Assembly: GCA_017577405.1 (NCBI GenBank)
Contig: PIUA01000025.1
Location: 69,525 to 104,697 of the forward strand
Reading direction: 5' to 3'
Origin: Bacillota bacterium
GTDB lineage: Bacteria > Bacillota > Limnochordia > Limnochordales > Limnochordaceae
DNA: 35,173 nucleotides
The first letter of the stretch is position 1. Each line of letters begins with the position of its first letter. Of this stretch, positions 8,468-15,471 are shown in pieces. The notes beneath the pieces were generated by a model. That model saw only the letters and a list, made by a program, of their open reading frames with translations. It was not told where the DNA came from and made no database searches. A program made the position numbers and the translations under genes.

Positions 8468-9949
8468 ATGTTTGAAGCCTTGCGCCGCAGCACCAAGTGG
8501 ATTGTCCTCATTGTCGTCATCACCTTCGTTGGGACGCTGGTCTACGTGGGCGGCGTCAACCTCTGGGGCGGCGGCTCGGCGGGGGCGACGGCGGTCGTCG
8601 CCGAGGTGAACGGTGAGCCCCTCCAGGCGGCCCAGCTCAACAGCCAGCTGGCCTACCGCATCGATCTCCTCCAGGCCCAGGGGGCCCGGGTGGGCGGGCT
8701 CACCCGGGAGGCTGTCCGCTACGATGCCCTCCAAGATTTGGTGCTCTACCAGCTCCAGCAGCAGGCGGCCAAGGCGATGAAGGTGGCCGTAGACCCGGCC
8801 GAGGTGGACCAGCAGGTGGACGCCATCCGGGCCCAGTTCCCCGACCGGGAGACGTACCGGAGCACCCTCCGCCAGATGGGGCTGAACGAGACCCATGTCC
8901 GCCGCCAGGTGGAGGAGAGCCTCCGGCTGCGGAACCTGCGGGAGCAGGTGACGGCCCAGGTGGAGGTGAGCGACGAGGAGGTCGCCCGCGCCTACGAGGC
9001 GGTCCACCTGCGGCAGCTCTTCATCGAGGCGGACCGCGACGACGCCGAAGGCTGGAGGGAGGCCCGGGCCACCGCGGAAGCCCTGCGGGAACGCCTGGCG
9101 GCCGGGGCCACCTTCGCCGAGGTGGCGGCGGACGGGGAGGCCGTCGAGAGCGACCTGGGTTGGGTGACCCGGGCCTCCACCCTGCCCGCCGCCCTGGTGG
9201 AGGCGGGCTTCCGGCTGGCCGAGGGCGAGATCAGCCCGCCCGTCGAGACGGCCAACGGGTTCCGGATCCTCCAGGCGGTGGCGTGGCGCCGGGCCGAGGG
9301 GGAGGCCTTTGAGGCGGAGCGGGAGCAGCTCGAGGCCCAGCTCCTGGCCCAGAAACGGCAGGAGGCCTACCAGGCGTGGCTCCGGGAGCGGCAGGAGGAG
9401 GCTCAGCTGGTCATCCACGACCCCACCCTGCGGGCCCTCCACCACCTGGCCGAGGGTGAGCTGGAGGCGGCGGAGGAGGCCTTCCGGCAGGCCATCGCGT
9501 CCGACCCCCAGAATCCCTACCTCCACGGCCTGCTCGCCCAGGTGCTGAACCGGCAGGGCGATCAGGAGGGGGCCATCGTCGCGGCCCAGCAGGCGGTGGC
9601 CACCTTTGACCGGGATCCCGACCTGTACCTCCTCCTGGGGAACCTGCTCCGGGAGGCGGACCGGGACGATGAGGCGGTGGCCGCCTACCAGAAGGCGTCG
9701 GAGCTCAGCCCCTATGACCTGACCCTCCACCTTAACCTGTACGGCACCTACCTGCAGATGGGGCGCGAGGAGGAGGCGGCCCAGGTGCGGGCCCGGCTCC
9801 AGGAGATCCAGGAGCTGCTCCAGCGGCGCCAGGCGCTCCAGGAGGAGCTGGAGGCGGAGGCCTCGGAGGAGCAGGCGGGCGCGGAGGCCTCTTCCCAGGC
9901 GGGCGAGGCCCCTGAGGCGGAACCCGAGGCCGAGGCGGCCCAGCCGTAG
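8468..9949 (+). CDS. Membrane-anchored SurA/PrsA-like chaperone with TPR repeats, degenerate parvulin domain
   Basis: The protein has 493 residues. A basic start (RRSTK) and a hydrophobic helix (about 11-33) form a signal anchor, leaving the rest outside the membrane. Residues 40-170 resemble the SurA N-terminal chaperone domain. Residues 176-275 resemble a parvulin PPIase domain, with SDLGWV, GEISPPV and NGFRIL segments. The two conserved parvulin histidines appear replaced by Gln183 and Arg266, so catalysis is doubtful. Residues 318-440 look like three TPR repeats. The C-terminus is a charged coiled coil (440-465) and an Ala/Glu-rich tail. A promoter precedes the gene and a terminator follows, so it is probably monocistronic between dtd and hisS. 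A role in folding exported proteins is inferred from domains. I know no gene name for this architecture. Confidence 0.8.
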   Translation: MFEALRRSTKWIVLIVVITFVGTLVYVGGVNLWGGGSAGATAVVAEVNGEPLQAAQLNSQLAYRIDLLQAQGARVGGLTREAVRYDALQDLVLYQLQQQAAKAMKVAVDPAEVDQQVDAIRAQFPDRETYRSTLRQMGLNETHVRRQVEESLRLRNLREQVTAQVEVSDEEVARAYEAVHLRQLFIEADRDDAEGWREARATAEALRERLAAGATFAEVAADGEAVESDLGWVTRASTLPAALVEAGFRLAEGEISPPVETANGFRILQAVAWRRAEGEAFEAEREQLEAQLLAQKRQEAYQAWLRERQEEAQLVIHDPTLRALHHLAEGELEAAEEAFRQAIASDPQNPYLHGLLAQVLNRQGDQEGAIVAAQQAVATFDRDPDLYLLLGNLLREADRDDEAVAAYQKASELSPYDLTLHLNLYGTYLQMGREEEAAQVRARLQEIQELLQRRQALQEELEAEASEEQAGAEASSQAGEAPEAEPEAEAAQP

Positions 9950-10011
9950 CGGCCCGCCCGTCTCCGGACTCATCGGGAAGGTTGGGTTTGGAACGAGGGT
10001 TTGATCGCTCA

Positions 10012-10046
10012 GGACGGAACCGAGGCAAGCTGGTTCCGTCCTTTCT
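10012..10046 (+). terminator. Intrinsic terminator after the SurA/TPR gene
   Basis: A perfect 10-base-pair stem (GGACGGAACC at 10012-10021 with GGTTCCGTCC at 10032-10041) and a 10-base loop are followed by TTTCT. It lies 62 bases after the upstream stop codon and before hisS. The leader is too short for a T-box, and no T-box sequence is present. Confidence 0.85.
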
Positions 10047-10099
10047 CCACGATCGGCCGCCCGCTGGGCGGTCATCATGCCACGGAGGGGGCGGCCCAG

Positions 10100-11389
10100 A
10101 TGAGGATCCAGGCGCCCCGGGGCACCCGGGACCTGCTGCCGGACGAGCTGCGGATCTGGCACGTGGTGGAAGAGCGGGCGCGGGAGCTCTTCCGGCTCCA
10201 CGGCTATGCCGAGATCCGCACGCCCCTTTTGGAGGCGACGGAGCTCTTCGTCCGGGGGATCGGTGAGGGGACCGATCTGGTCTCTAAGGAGATGTATACC
10301 TTCACCGACCGGGGGGGAAGGAGCCTCACCCTGCGCCCCGAGGGGACCGCCTCGGTGGTCCGGGCCTACCTGGAGCACCGCCTGGAGAGCGGGCCTCAGC
10401 CGGTAAAGGTCTACTACCTGGGCCCCATGTTCCGCTACGAGCGGCCCCAGGCCGGCCGGTACCGCCAGTTCCACCAGCTGGGGGCGGAGGTGCTGGGGAC
10501 CCAAGACCCCGCGGCCGACGCGGAGACCATCCTCATCCCCTATGACCTGTACCAATCCTTGGGCCTCCAGGGCCTGGATCTGCGGCTGAACAGCATCGGC
10601 TGCCCCAACTGCCGTCCCCGCTACCGGGAAGCGTTGCTCGACTACCTGCGCCCCCGGGTGGAGCGCCTGTGCCCCAGCCACCAGCGCAATTGGGAGGCCA
10701 ACCCCTTGCGGGTCCTGGACTGCAAGAGCGAGGCCTGCCGGGCGGCCACCGCGGAGGCGCCGGAGACGACGGCCTTCCTCTGTGAGGTGTGCGCCGACCA
10801 CTTCGCCGCGGTCCGCCGCTACCTGGAGCGCCTCCAGGTGCCCTACCGGGTGGACAGCCGCCTGGTCCGGGGCCTCGACTACTACACCAAGACGGTCTTT
10901 GAGATCACCGCGGAGAGCCTGGGCGCCCAGGACGCGGTGGCCGGTGGGGGCCGGTACGACGGGCTGGTCCAGGAGCTGGGCGGTCCCTCGGTGCCGGCGG
11001 TGGGCTTCGCCTCAGGGCTGGACCGGGTGATCCTCACCCTTCAGCGGCAGGGGACCGATCTGGGCCAGGCGCGGCCTCCTGAGGTCTTCGTGGCCGCGGC
11101 GGGCCAGGGCGTTCAGGAGGCGGCCCGGATCCTCGCCTTCCGCCTGCGGCGGGCCGGCATTGCGGCGGCCACCGAGTACGGCGATCGGAGTCTCAAGGCC
11201 CAGATGAAGGTGGCCGGCCGGACCGGCGCCCAGTGGGTCGTCGTGGTGGGGGAGGCCGAGTGGGCCCAGGGGCAGGTGGTCCTCCGGGAGATGGCCACCG
11301 GCGCCCAGCAGATCGTGGACGCCGGCCAATTGATTGCGACCCTGACCAGATCTCGGGAAGCCGCGACCGACGGCGCCCCGCGGAGGTGA
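10100..11389 (+). CDS. hisS: Histidyl-tRNA synthetase
   Basis: HisRS is a class II synthetase that charges tRNA-His. The 429-residue protein starts IQAPRGTRDLLPDE, the standard HisRS beginning. It contains motif 2 as MFRYERPQAGRYRQFHQ, the HisA-type signature RGLDYYTKTVFEI, the HisB-type GGRYDGL, and motif 3 as VGFASGLDRVIL. An anticodon-binding domain ends the protein. A cysteine-rich insertion lies between motifs 2 and 3 (CPNC, and later CEVC). The start is ATG 10100, with GGAGGGG at 10084-10090. An in-frame ATT upstream (10001) would run through the terminator hairpin and is unlikely. I see no clear promoter between that terminator and the gene. The stop overlaps the aspS ribosome binding site, so hisS and aspS form one operon, as in Bacillus. 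Confidence 0.96.
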   Translation: MRIQAPRGTRDLLPDELRIWHVVEERARELFRLHGYAEIRTPLLEATELFVRGIGEGTDLVSKEMYTFTDRGGRSLTLRPEGTASVVRAYLEHRLESGPQPVKVYYLGPMFRYERPQAGRYRQFHQLGAEVLGTQDPAADAETILIPYDLYQSLGLQGLDLRLNSIGCPNCRPRYREALLDYLRPRVERLCPSHQRNWEANPLRVLDCKSEACRAATAEAPETTAFLCEVCADHFAAVRRYLERLQVPYRVDSRLVRGLDYYTKTVFEITAESLGAQDAVAGGGRYDGLVQELGGPSVPAVGFASGLDRVILTLQRQGTDLGQARPPEVFVAAAGQGVQEAARILAFRLRRAGIAAATEYGDRSLKAQMKVAGRTGAQWVVVVGEAEWAQGQVVLREMATGAQQIVDAGQLIATLTRSREAATDGAPRR

Positions 11390-11390
11390 C
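11382..11390 (+). promoter_or_regulatory. Ribosome binding site fixing the aspS start
   Basis: GGAGGTGAC, a full Shine-Dalgarno match, overlaps the hisS stop and sits four bases before ATG 11395. It rules out the longer in-frame reading that begins inside hisS. Confidence 0.8.
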
Positions 11391-11394
11391 GCCC

Positions 11395-13203
11395 ATGAGC
11401 GATGGAACCGAAGGGAAGCGGGTGCAGCTGGCCCGCATGGGATGCGGCGAGCTCAGGCTGGAGCATGTGGGCCAGCAGGTGGCCCTCAACGGGTGGGTCC
11501 ATCGCCGCCGTGACCACGGCGGGTTGATCTTCGTCGATCTTCGGGATCGGAGCGGGCTGGCCCAGGTGGTCTTCAACCCCCAGGAGGTGGGGGAGGAGGT
11601 CTTTGCCGCGGCGGAGCGCCTGCGGAACGAGTACGTCGTCCGGGTGGAGGGGGAGGTCCGCAAGCGCCTGCCGGGCATGGAGAATCCCAAGATCCCCACG
11701 GGTGATGTGGAGCTGGTGGCCAGCCGGCTGGTGGTCTACAACGCTTCGGCCCCGCTGCCCTTCTCCATCGACCGCCCGGGCGATGTGGACGAGGCCGTCC
11801 GGCTCCGCTACCGCTTCCTCGACCTGCGGCGCCCCGAGATGCAGCGGAACCTGATCCTCCGCCACCGGGTGACCCAAGCGGTTCGAGAGTACCTGAACGG
11901 GCAGGGCTTCCTGGAGATCGAAACACCCATCCTCACCCGGAGCACCCCCGAGGGAGCCCGGGACTACCTGGTGCCCAGCCGGGTCCACCCCGGGAGCTTC
12001 TACGCGCTGCCCCAGTCGCCCCAGCTTTTTAAGCAGCTCCTCATGATCGCCGGGCTGGAGCGGTACTACCAGATCGCCCGGTGCTTCCGGGACGAGGACC
12101 TGCGGGCCGACCGGCAGCCTGAGTTCACCCAGATCGACATGGAGATGGCCTTCGTCGACCGGGAGGATGTGCTGGCGGTGACCGAGGGCCTCTTCGCCCA
12201 CGTCTTCCGCGAGGTGCTGGGCGTGGAGATCCCCCTGCCCCTCCCCCGCCTCAGCTACGCGGAGGCGATGGACCGCTACGGCACCGACAAACCCGACCTC
12301 CGCTTCGGCCTGGAGCTGGTGGACGTGTCGGAGGCGGTCCAGCACAGCGCGTTTCGGGTCTTCTCCGAGACGGTGGCCCAGGGCGGCCGGGTGAAGGGGA
12401 TCCGCCTGCCGGGCCAGGCCGACTGGCCCCGCCGCCGGCTGGACCAGCTGGTGGCCCGGGCCCAGGAGCTGGGGGGCAAGGGCCTCATCTGGATGGTCTT
12501 CCTGCCCGATGAGGTCCGCTCGCCCGTGGCCAAGTTCCTGGAACCCGAGGTGCTTGAGGGGATCCAGAAGGCCCTGGGGGTGGAGGTGGGCGACCTGGCC
12601 ATTCTGGCCGCCGACGAGCCCCACGCCGTCAACGAGCTCTTGGGCCGGCTCCGGGTGGAGCTGGGTGAGCGCCTGGGCCTGATTGAGCCCGACCGGTGGG
12701 CCTTCGCCTGGATCGTCGACTTCCCCCTCTTCGAGGTGAGCGAGGGGGAGGGCCGCCTGGTGGCCGCGCACCACCCCTTCACCGCGCCGGTGGAGGAGGA
12801 CCTGCCCCGGCTCGAGTCGGAGCCTTTGACCGTCCGGGCCCAATCGTACGACCTGGTGCTCAACGGGGTGGAGCTGGGCAGCGGTTCCATCCGGAACCAC
12901 CGGATGGAGGTCCAGCAGCGGATCTTCAACCTCTTGGGGATCGGCCCAGAGGAGGCCCAGCGGCGCTTCCGTTTCCTCCTGGAGGCCCTCCAGTACGGCG
13001 CCCCGCCCCACGGTGGGATCGCGCCGGGCTTGGACCGCCTGGTGATGTTGATGTGCGGGGCCAGCTCCCTGCGGGACGTGATCGCCTTCCCCAAGACGGC
13101 CAGCGCGTCCTGCCTCCTCACCGAGGCGCCCTCGCCGGTGGACGAGGCGCAGCTGCGGGAGCTGAACATCCGCCTGGCCCCCGAGGCGCTCGCCCAGTCG
13201 TGA
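11395..13203 (+). CDS. aspS: Aspartyl-tRNA synthetase, probably non-discriminating (Asp/Asn)
   Basis: The protein has 602 residues and the bacterial AspRS layout: an N-terminal OB-fold anticodon domain (about 20-115), motif 1 near FLEIETPILTRSTPEGARD, motif 2 as RCFRDEDLRADRQPEFTQ, the bacterial GAD insertion in the middle, and motif 3 as GIAPGLDRLVML. It attaches aspartate to tRNA-Asp. In the anticodon domain, His41 (RRRDHGG) and Gly94 (KRLPGM) occupy positions that are Leu and Lys in the discriminating Escherichia coli enzyme. His and Gly there are reported for non-discriminating AspRS such as that of Pseudomonas aeruginosa. The enzyme may therefore also make Asp-tRNA-Asn for GatCAB. The alignment was done by eye; the enzyme identity itself is firm. 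It follows hisS directly. Confidence 0.96.
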   Translation: MSDGTEGKRVQLARMGCGELRLEHVGQQVALNGWVHRRRDHGGLIFVDLRDRSGLAQVVFNPQEVGEEVFAAAERLRNEYVVRVEGEVRKRLPGMENPKIPTGDVELVASRLVVYNASAPLPFSIDRPGDVDEAVRLRYRFLDLRRPEMQRNLILRHRVTQAVREYLNGQGFLEIETPILTRSTPEGARDYLVPSRVHPGSFYALPQSPQLFKQLLMIAGLERYYQIARCFRDEDLRADRQPEFTQIDMEMAFVDREDVLAVTEGLFAHVFREVLGVEIPLPLPRLSYAEAMDRYGTDKPDLRFGLELVDVSEAVQHSAFRVFSETVAQGGRVKGIRLPGQADWPRRRLDQLVARAQELGGKGLIWMVFLPDEVRSPVAKFLEPEVLEGIQKALGVEVGDLAILAADEPHAVNELLGRLRVELGERLGLIEPDRWAFAWIVDFPLFEVSEGEGRLVAAHHPFTAPVEEDLPRLESEPLTVRAQSYDLVLNGVELGSGSIRNHRMEVQQRIFNLLGIGPEEAQRRFRFLLEALQYGAPPHGGIAPGLDRLVMLMCGASSLRDVIAFPKTASASCLLTEAPSPVDEAQLRELNIRLAPEALAQS

Positions 13204-13241
13204 ACCTGGCGGCCGGCGCGAAACTGGCGGGAAGAGGGCGG

Positions 13242-13270
13242 TTGCAGACCGGCTGGCCGTGTGGTATAGT
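13242..13270 (+). promoter_or_regulatory. Sigma-A promoter of the 6S RNA
   Basis: TTGCAG (13242-13247), a 17-base spacer and TATAGT (13265-13270) lie 38 bases after the aspS stop. Transcription should start near 13277, at the 5' side of the predicted RNA. Confidence 0.8.
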
Positions 13271-13276
13271 GGGCCT

Positions 13277-13476
13277 GCCGAGAGCGTCGCTCTGCCGTGT
13301 GCGTGGTCAATCTGACCATGTATGAGCCAACACCTATAACCGGGGAGCCTGGAACTCTGGCCGTGGAAGGCATGCCCCTGAGCGGGGACGTCGGAAGCGG
13401 GCAGGAGGGCACCCACCTGCCGAGAGCAGGTTCATCTTCGGTCAGGTCCCCAGCGGCACGGCGGGGTGCTTTCTTT
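13277..13476 (+). ncRNA. ssrS: Probable 6S RNA (RNA polymerase regulator)
   Basis: This non-coding stretch of about 200 bases folds by hand into the 6S rod. The closing stem pairs 13288-13299 with 13457-13468: 12 pairs including GCCGTG/CACGGC, with some G-U. A large asymmetric bubble follows, about 13307-13338 on the 5' side and 13443-13450 on the 3' side. A long interrupted terminal arm pairs 13339-13346 with 13435-13442, CCTG 13348-13351 with CAGG 13427-13430, CTCT 13355-13358 with AGAG 13423-13426, and GTGG 13363-13366 with CCAC 13413-13416. 6S RNA mimics an open promoter and holds sigma-A polymerase in stationary phase. Its own promoter precedes it, and B. subtilis 6S-1 also lies near aspS and rarA. 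I had no covariance model to test it; the ends are approximate. Confidence 0.72.
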
Positions 13477-13479
13477 GGA

Positions 13480-13517
13480 CCGTGAGGCAAGCCAGCGGCT
13501 CGCCTCGCGGCCTTTTT
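13480..13517 (+). terminator. Intrinsic terminator between 6S RNA and rarA
   Basis: A stem of CCGTGAGGC (13480-13488) with GCCTCGCGG (13502-13510), one G-U pair, has an inner AGCC/GGCT extension and is followed by CC and five T. It lies directly after the RNA and 23 bases before the rarA start. No promoter fits between it and rarA, so rarA probably depends on readthrough. Confidence 0.85.
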
Positions 13518-13540
13518 GTATGCCGGGGGAGGGGGTCACG

Positions 13541-14878
13541 GTGGATCTCTTTGAGATCGCCTCCCGGGAGGAGCGGGCGCGCCAGGCGCCCTTGGCCGCG
13601 CGGATGCGGCCCGAAAGCTTGGACGAGCTGGTGGGGCAGGAGGACCTGGTGGGCCCGGGCCGGCCCCTCCGCCTGGCCCTGGAAGGGGGCCGGCTGGGCT
13701 CCATGATCTTCTACGGGCCCCCGGGCACGGGGAAGACCACCCTGGCCCACCTCATCGCCCGGCACGGCCGGGCCCACTTCGAGCAGGTGAACGCGGTCAC
13801 CTCCGGCGTGGCCGACCTCCGGCGGGTGATCGAGGCCGCCGCGGAGCGGTGGCGGTTCCACGGCCAGCGGACCGTTGTCTTCATCGACGAGATCCACCGG
13901 TTCAACAAAGCCCAGCAGGATGCCCTCTTGCCCTCGGTGGAGGACGGCACCATCATCCTGGTGGGGGCGACCACCGAGAACCCCTTCTTCCAGGTGAACA
14001 GCGCGCTCCTCTCCCGCTGCCGCCTCTTCCGGCTGGAGCCCCTGGAGCCGGCTCACATCGATCAGGTCATCGAGCGGGCCCTCCAGTCCGAGAAAGGCCT
14101 GGCCGGCCGGTTCACCCTGGAGGACCGGGCGCGGGAGCGGCTCCTCCGGGCGGCCGGGGGTGACGCCCGCCGGGCGCTGAACAGCCTTGAGACCGCGGCC
14201 TGGGTGGCCGAGGCGGCGGGCCGGACCCAGATCGAGTTGGCCGATGTGGAGGCGGCCCTTCAGGCCCCGCCCCTGCGCTATGACCGGGAAGGCGACCAGC
14301 ACTATGATGTCTTCTCCGCCTTCATCAAGAGCATGCGGGGCTCTGATCCCGATGCGGCCCTCCACTACCTGGCCCGCATGCTGGAGGCGGGGGAGGATCC
14401 CCGGGCCATCGCCCGCCGGATCGTCATCCACGCCTCGGAAGATGTAGGGAACGCCGACCCCCAGGCGCTGGTGGTGGCGGTGGCCGCCGCGCAGGCGGTG
14501 GAGGTGGTGGGCCTCCCCGAAGCGGCCCTCAACCTGGCCCAAGCGGTCCTCTACATCGCCACCGCCCCCAAGAGCAACGCCACCTACCGGGCCCTGGCCG
14601 CCGCGCGGCAGGATGTGAAAGAGCATGGCGCCCTACCCGTGCCGCCCCACCTGCGGGACGCCCACTATCCCGGGGCCAAGCGGTTGGGTCACGGCGAGGG
14701 ATACCTCTACCCCCATGACTATCCCGGGCACTACGTGCCCCAGGAGTACCTCCCCAGCGCCTTGGCCGGCCGGCGCTACTACGAGCCGTCGGACCAGGGG
14801 TATGAGCGGGAGCTGGCCCGGCGCCTGGAGGCGTGGCGGCAGCAGAGGCCCGAGCAGGGGGCTCGCCGCCTTCGTTGA
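13541..14878 (+). CDS. rarA: Replication-associated recombination protein RarA (MgsA), AAA+ ATPase
   Basis: RarA is a clamp-loader-like AAA+ ATPase that acts at stalled replication forks. The 445-residue protein starts DLFEIASREERARQAPLAAR, a typical family N-terminus. It has Walker A GPPGTGKTT (59-67), Walker B VVFIDEIHRFNKAQQDALL, sensor 1 in GATTENPFF, the arginine-finger region NSALLSRCRLF, and a C-terminal tetramerisation domain with YPHDYPGHYVPQEYLP. The chosen start is GTG 13541, behind the purine-rich GGGGGAGGGGG. A reading from 13466 would run through the terminator stem and add unrelated residues. The TGA stop is embedded in the -35 box of the Rrf2 promoter. Transcription probably comes from readthrough of the 6S terminator. 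Confidence 0.96.
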   Translation: MDLFEIASREERARQAPLAARMRPESLDELVGQEDLVGPGRPLRLALEGGRLGSMIFYGPPGTGKTTLAHLIARHGRAHFEQVNAVTSGVADLRRVIEAAAERWRFHGQRTVVFIDEIHRFNKAQQDALLPSVEDGTIILVGATTENPFFQVNSALLSRCRLFRLEPLEPAHIDQVIERALQSEKGLAGRFTLEDRARERLLRAAGGDARRALNSLETAAWVAEAAGRTQIELADVEAALQAPPLRYDREGDQHYDVFSAFIKSMRGSDPDAALHYLARMLEAGEDPRAIARRIVIHASEDVGNADPQALVVAVAAAQAVEVVGLPEAALNLAQAVLYIATAPKSNATYRALAAARQDVKEHGALPVPPHLRDAHYPGAKRLGHGEGYLYPHDYPGHYVPQEYLPSALAGRRYYEPSDQGYERELARRLEAWRQQRPEQGARRLR

Positions 14879-14903
14879 CACCTCCCCGGGCAAGGGGTAT
14901 ACT
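14875..14903 (+). promoter_or_regulatory. Consensus sigma-A promoter of the rrf2-iscS-mnmA operon
   Basis: A perfect TTGACA (14875-14880), a 17-base spacer and TATACT (14898-14903). The -35 overlaps the rarA stop codon. Transcription should start near 14910, leaving a leader of about 78 bases. Confidence 0.88.
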
Positions 14904-14910
14904 GTGGGCG

Positions 14911-14936
14911 ATTCCGACCTGTTTACATGGAATTAT
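14911..14936 (+). promoter_or_regulatory. Candidate Rrf2-type operator at the transcription start
   Basis: ATTCC (14911-14915), 13 bases and GGAAT (14929-14933) form an inverted repeat. It sits in an AT-rich island (TTTACATGGAATTAT) unlike its G/C-rich surroundings. It overlaps the expected start of transcription, a position suited to repression. The GGAATT core recalls operators of Rrf2 proteins such as CymR. Autoregulation by the adjacent Rrf2 protein is inferred. Confidence 0.5.
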
Positions 14937-14987
14937 CCGGGGCGCCGGGCCGACCAACTGGCCGCGCTGGAGCGAGGAGGCGAGCCC

Positions 14988-15443
14988 ATGAAGATTTCCA
15001 CCAAGGGCGAATACGGTGTGCGGGCCATGCTGGAGCTGGCCATGGAGTACGGCGAGGGCCCCATTCCTTTGAAGGTGATTGCCCGGCGGCAGGGTATTTC
15101 TGAGCCGTATCTGGAGCAGTTGATGGCCATCTTGCGCAAGGCCGGGCTGGTGCAGAGCGTGCGGGGCGCCCAGGGCGGGTACGAGCTGGCCCAGCCTCCC
15201 GAGAAGACGCCGGTGGGTGACATCGTCCGGGCGCTGGAGGGGCCGGTGGCGCCCATGGAGTGCGTCCACAACCCCACTTCCCTGGACGCGTGCAGCCAGG
15301 TGACCCGGTGCGCCGTCCAGGTGCTCTGGCAGCGCCTGGCCGCCAAGATGAATGAGGTCTTGGACGAGACCAGCCTGGCCGACCTGGTCCGGGAGACCAA
15401 ACGCTTGCAGGCCCGGGCAGGGGGGTACGTCTACTCCATCTAG
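14988..15443 (+). CDS. Rrf2-family regulator with an IscR-like cysteine triad
   Basis: This 151-residue winged-helix regulator has the classic Rrf2 start KISTKGEYGVRAMLELA. The recognition helix region is ISEPYLEQLMAILRKAGLV, followed by the wing SVRGAQGGYEL. Cys92, Cys102 and Cys108 lie where IscR and relatives bind an Fe-S cluster. CymR, the usual Rrf2 protein beside iscS-mnmA in Bacillus, lacks such cysteines as far as I recall. It may therefore sense Fe-S or redox state rather than acting only through cysteine metabolism. The start is ATG 14988, behind GAGGAGG (14974-14980). A consensus promoter and an operator candidate lie upstream; a cysteine desulfurase follows 28 bases downstream. 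I leave the symbol blank because iscR or cymR cannot be chosen from sequence alone. Confidence 0.92.
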   Translation: MKISTKGEYGVRAMLELAMEYGEGPIPLKVIARRQGISEPYLEQLMAILRKAGLVQSVRGAQGGYELAQPPEKTPVGDIVRALEGPVAPMECVHNPTSLDACSQVTRCAVQVLWQRLAAKMNEVLDETSLADLVRETKRLQARAGGYVYSI

Positions 15444-15471
15444 GCCGCCAGGCCTGAAAGGGGCGGGTGCG

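Noticed and set aside
9840-9946. Repetitive GAGGCG/GAGGCC stretch as a DNA repeat element
   Set aside because: It is in frame and encodes the Ala/Glu-rich tail of the SurA/TPR protein, so it is a coding low-complexity tract.
9950-10099. Possible T-box leader of hisS
   Set aside because: The gap is too short for a T-box, there is no AGGGTGGNACCGCG sequence, and the hairpin is a simple terminator for the upstream gene.
13440-13449. GGTCAGGTCC, identical to the start of the SRP RNA helix 8 motif
   Set aside because: The following GGAA tetraloop and the conserved AGCAGCC strand are absent. The surrounding fold and the aspS/rarA position fit 6S RNA better.
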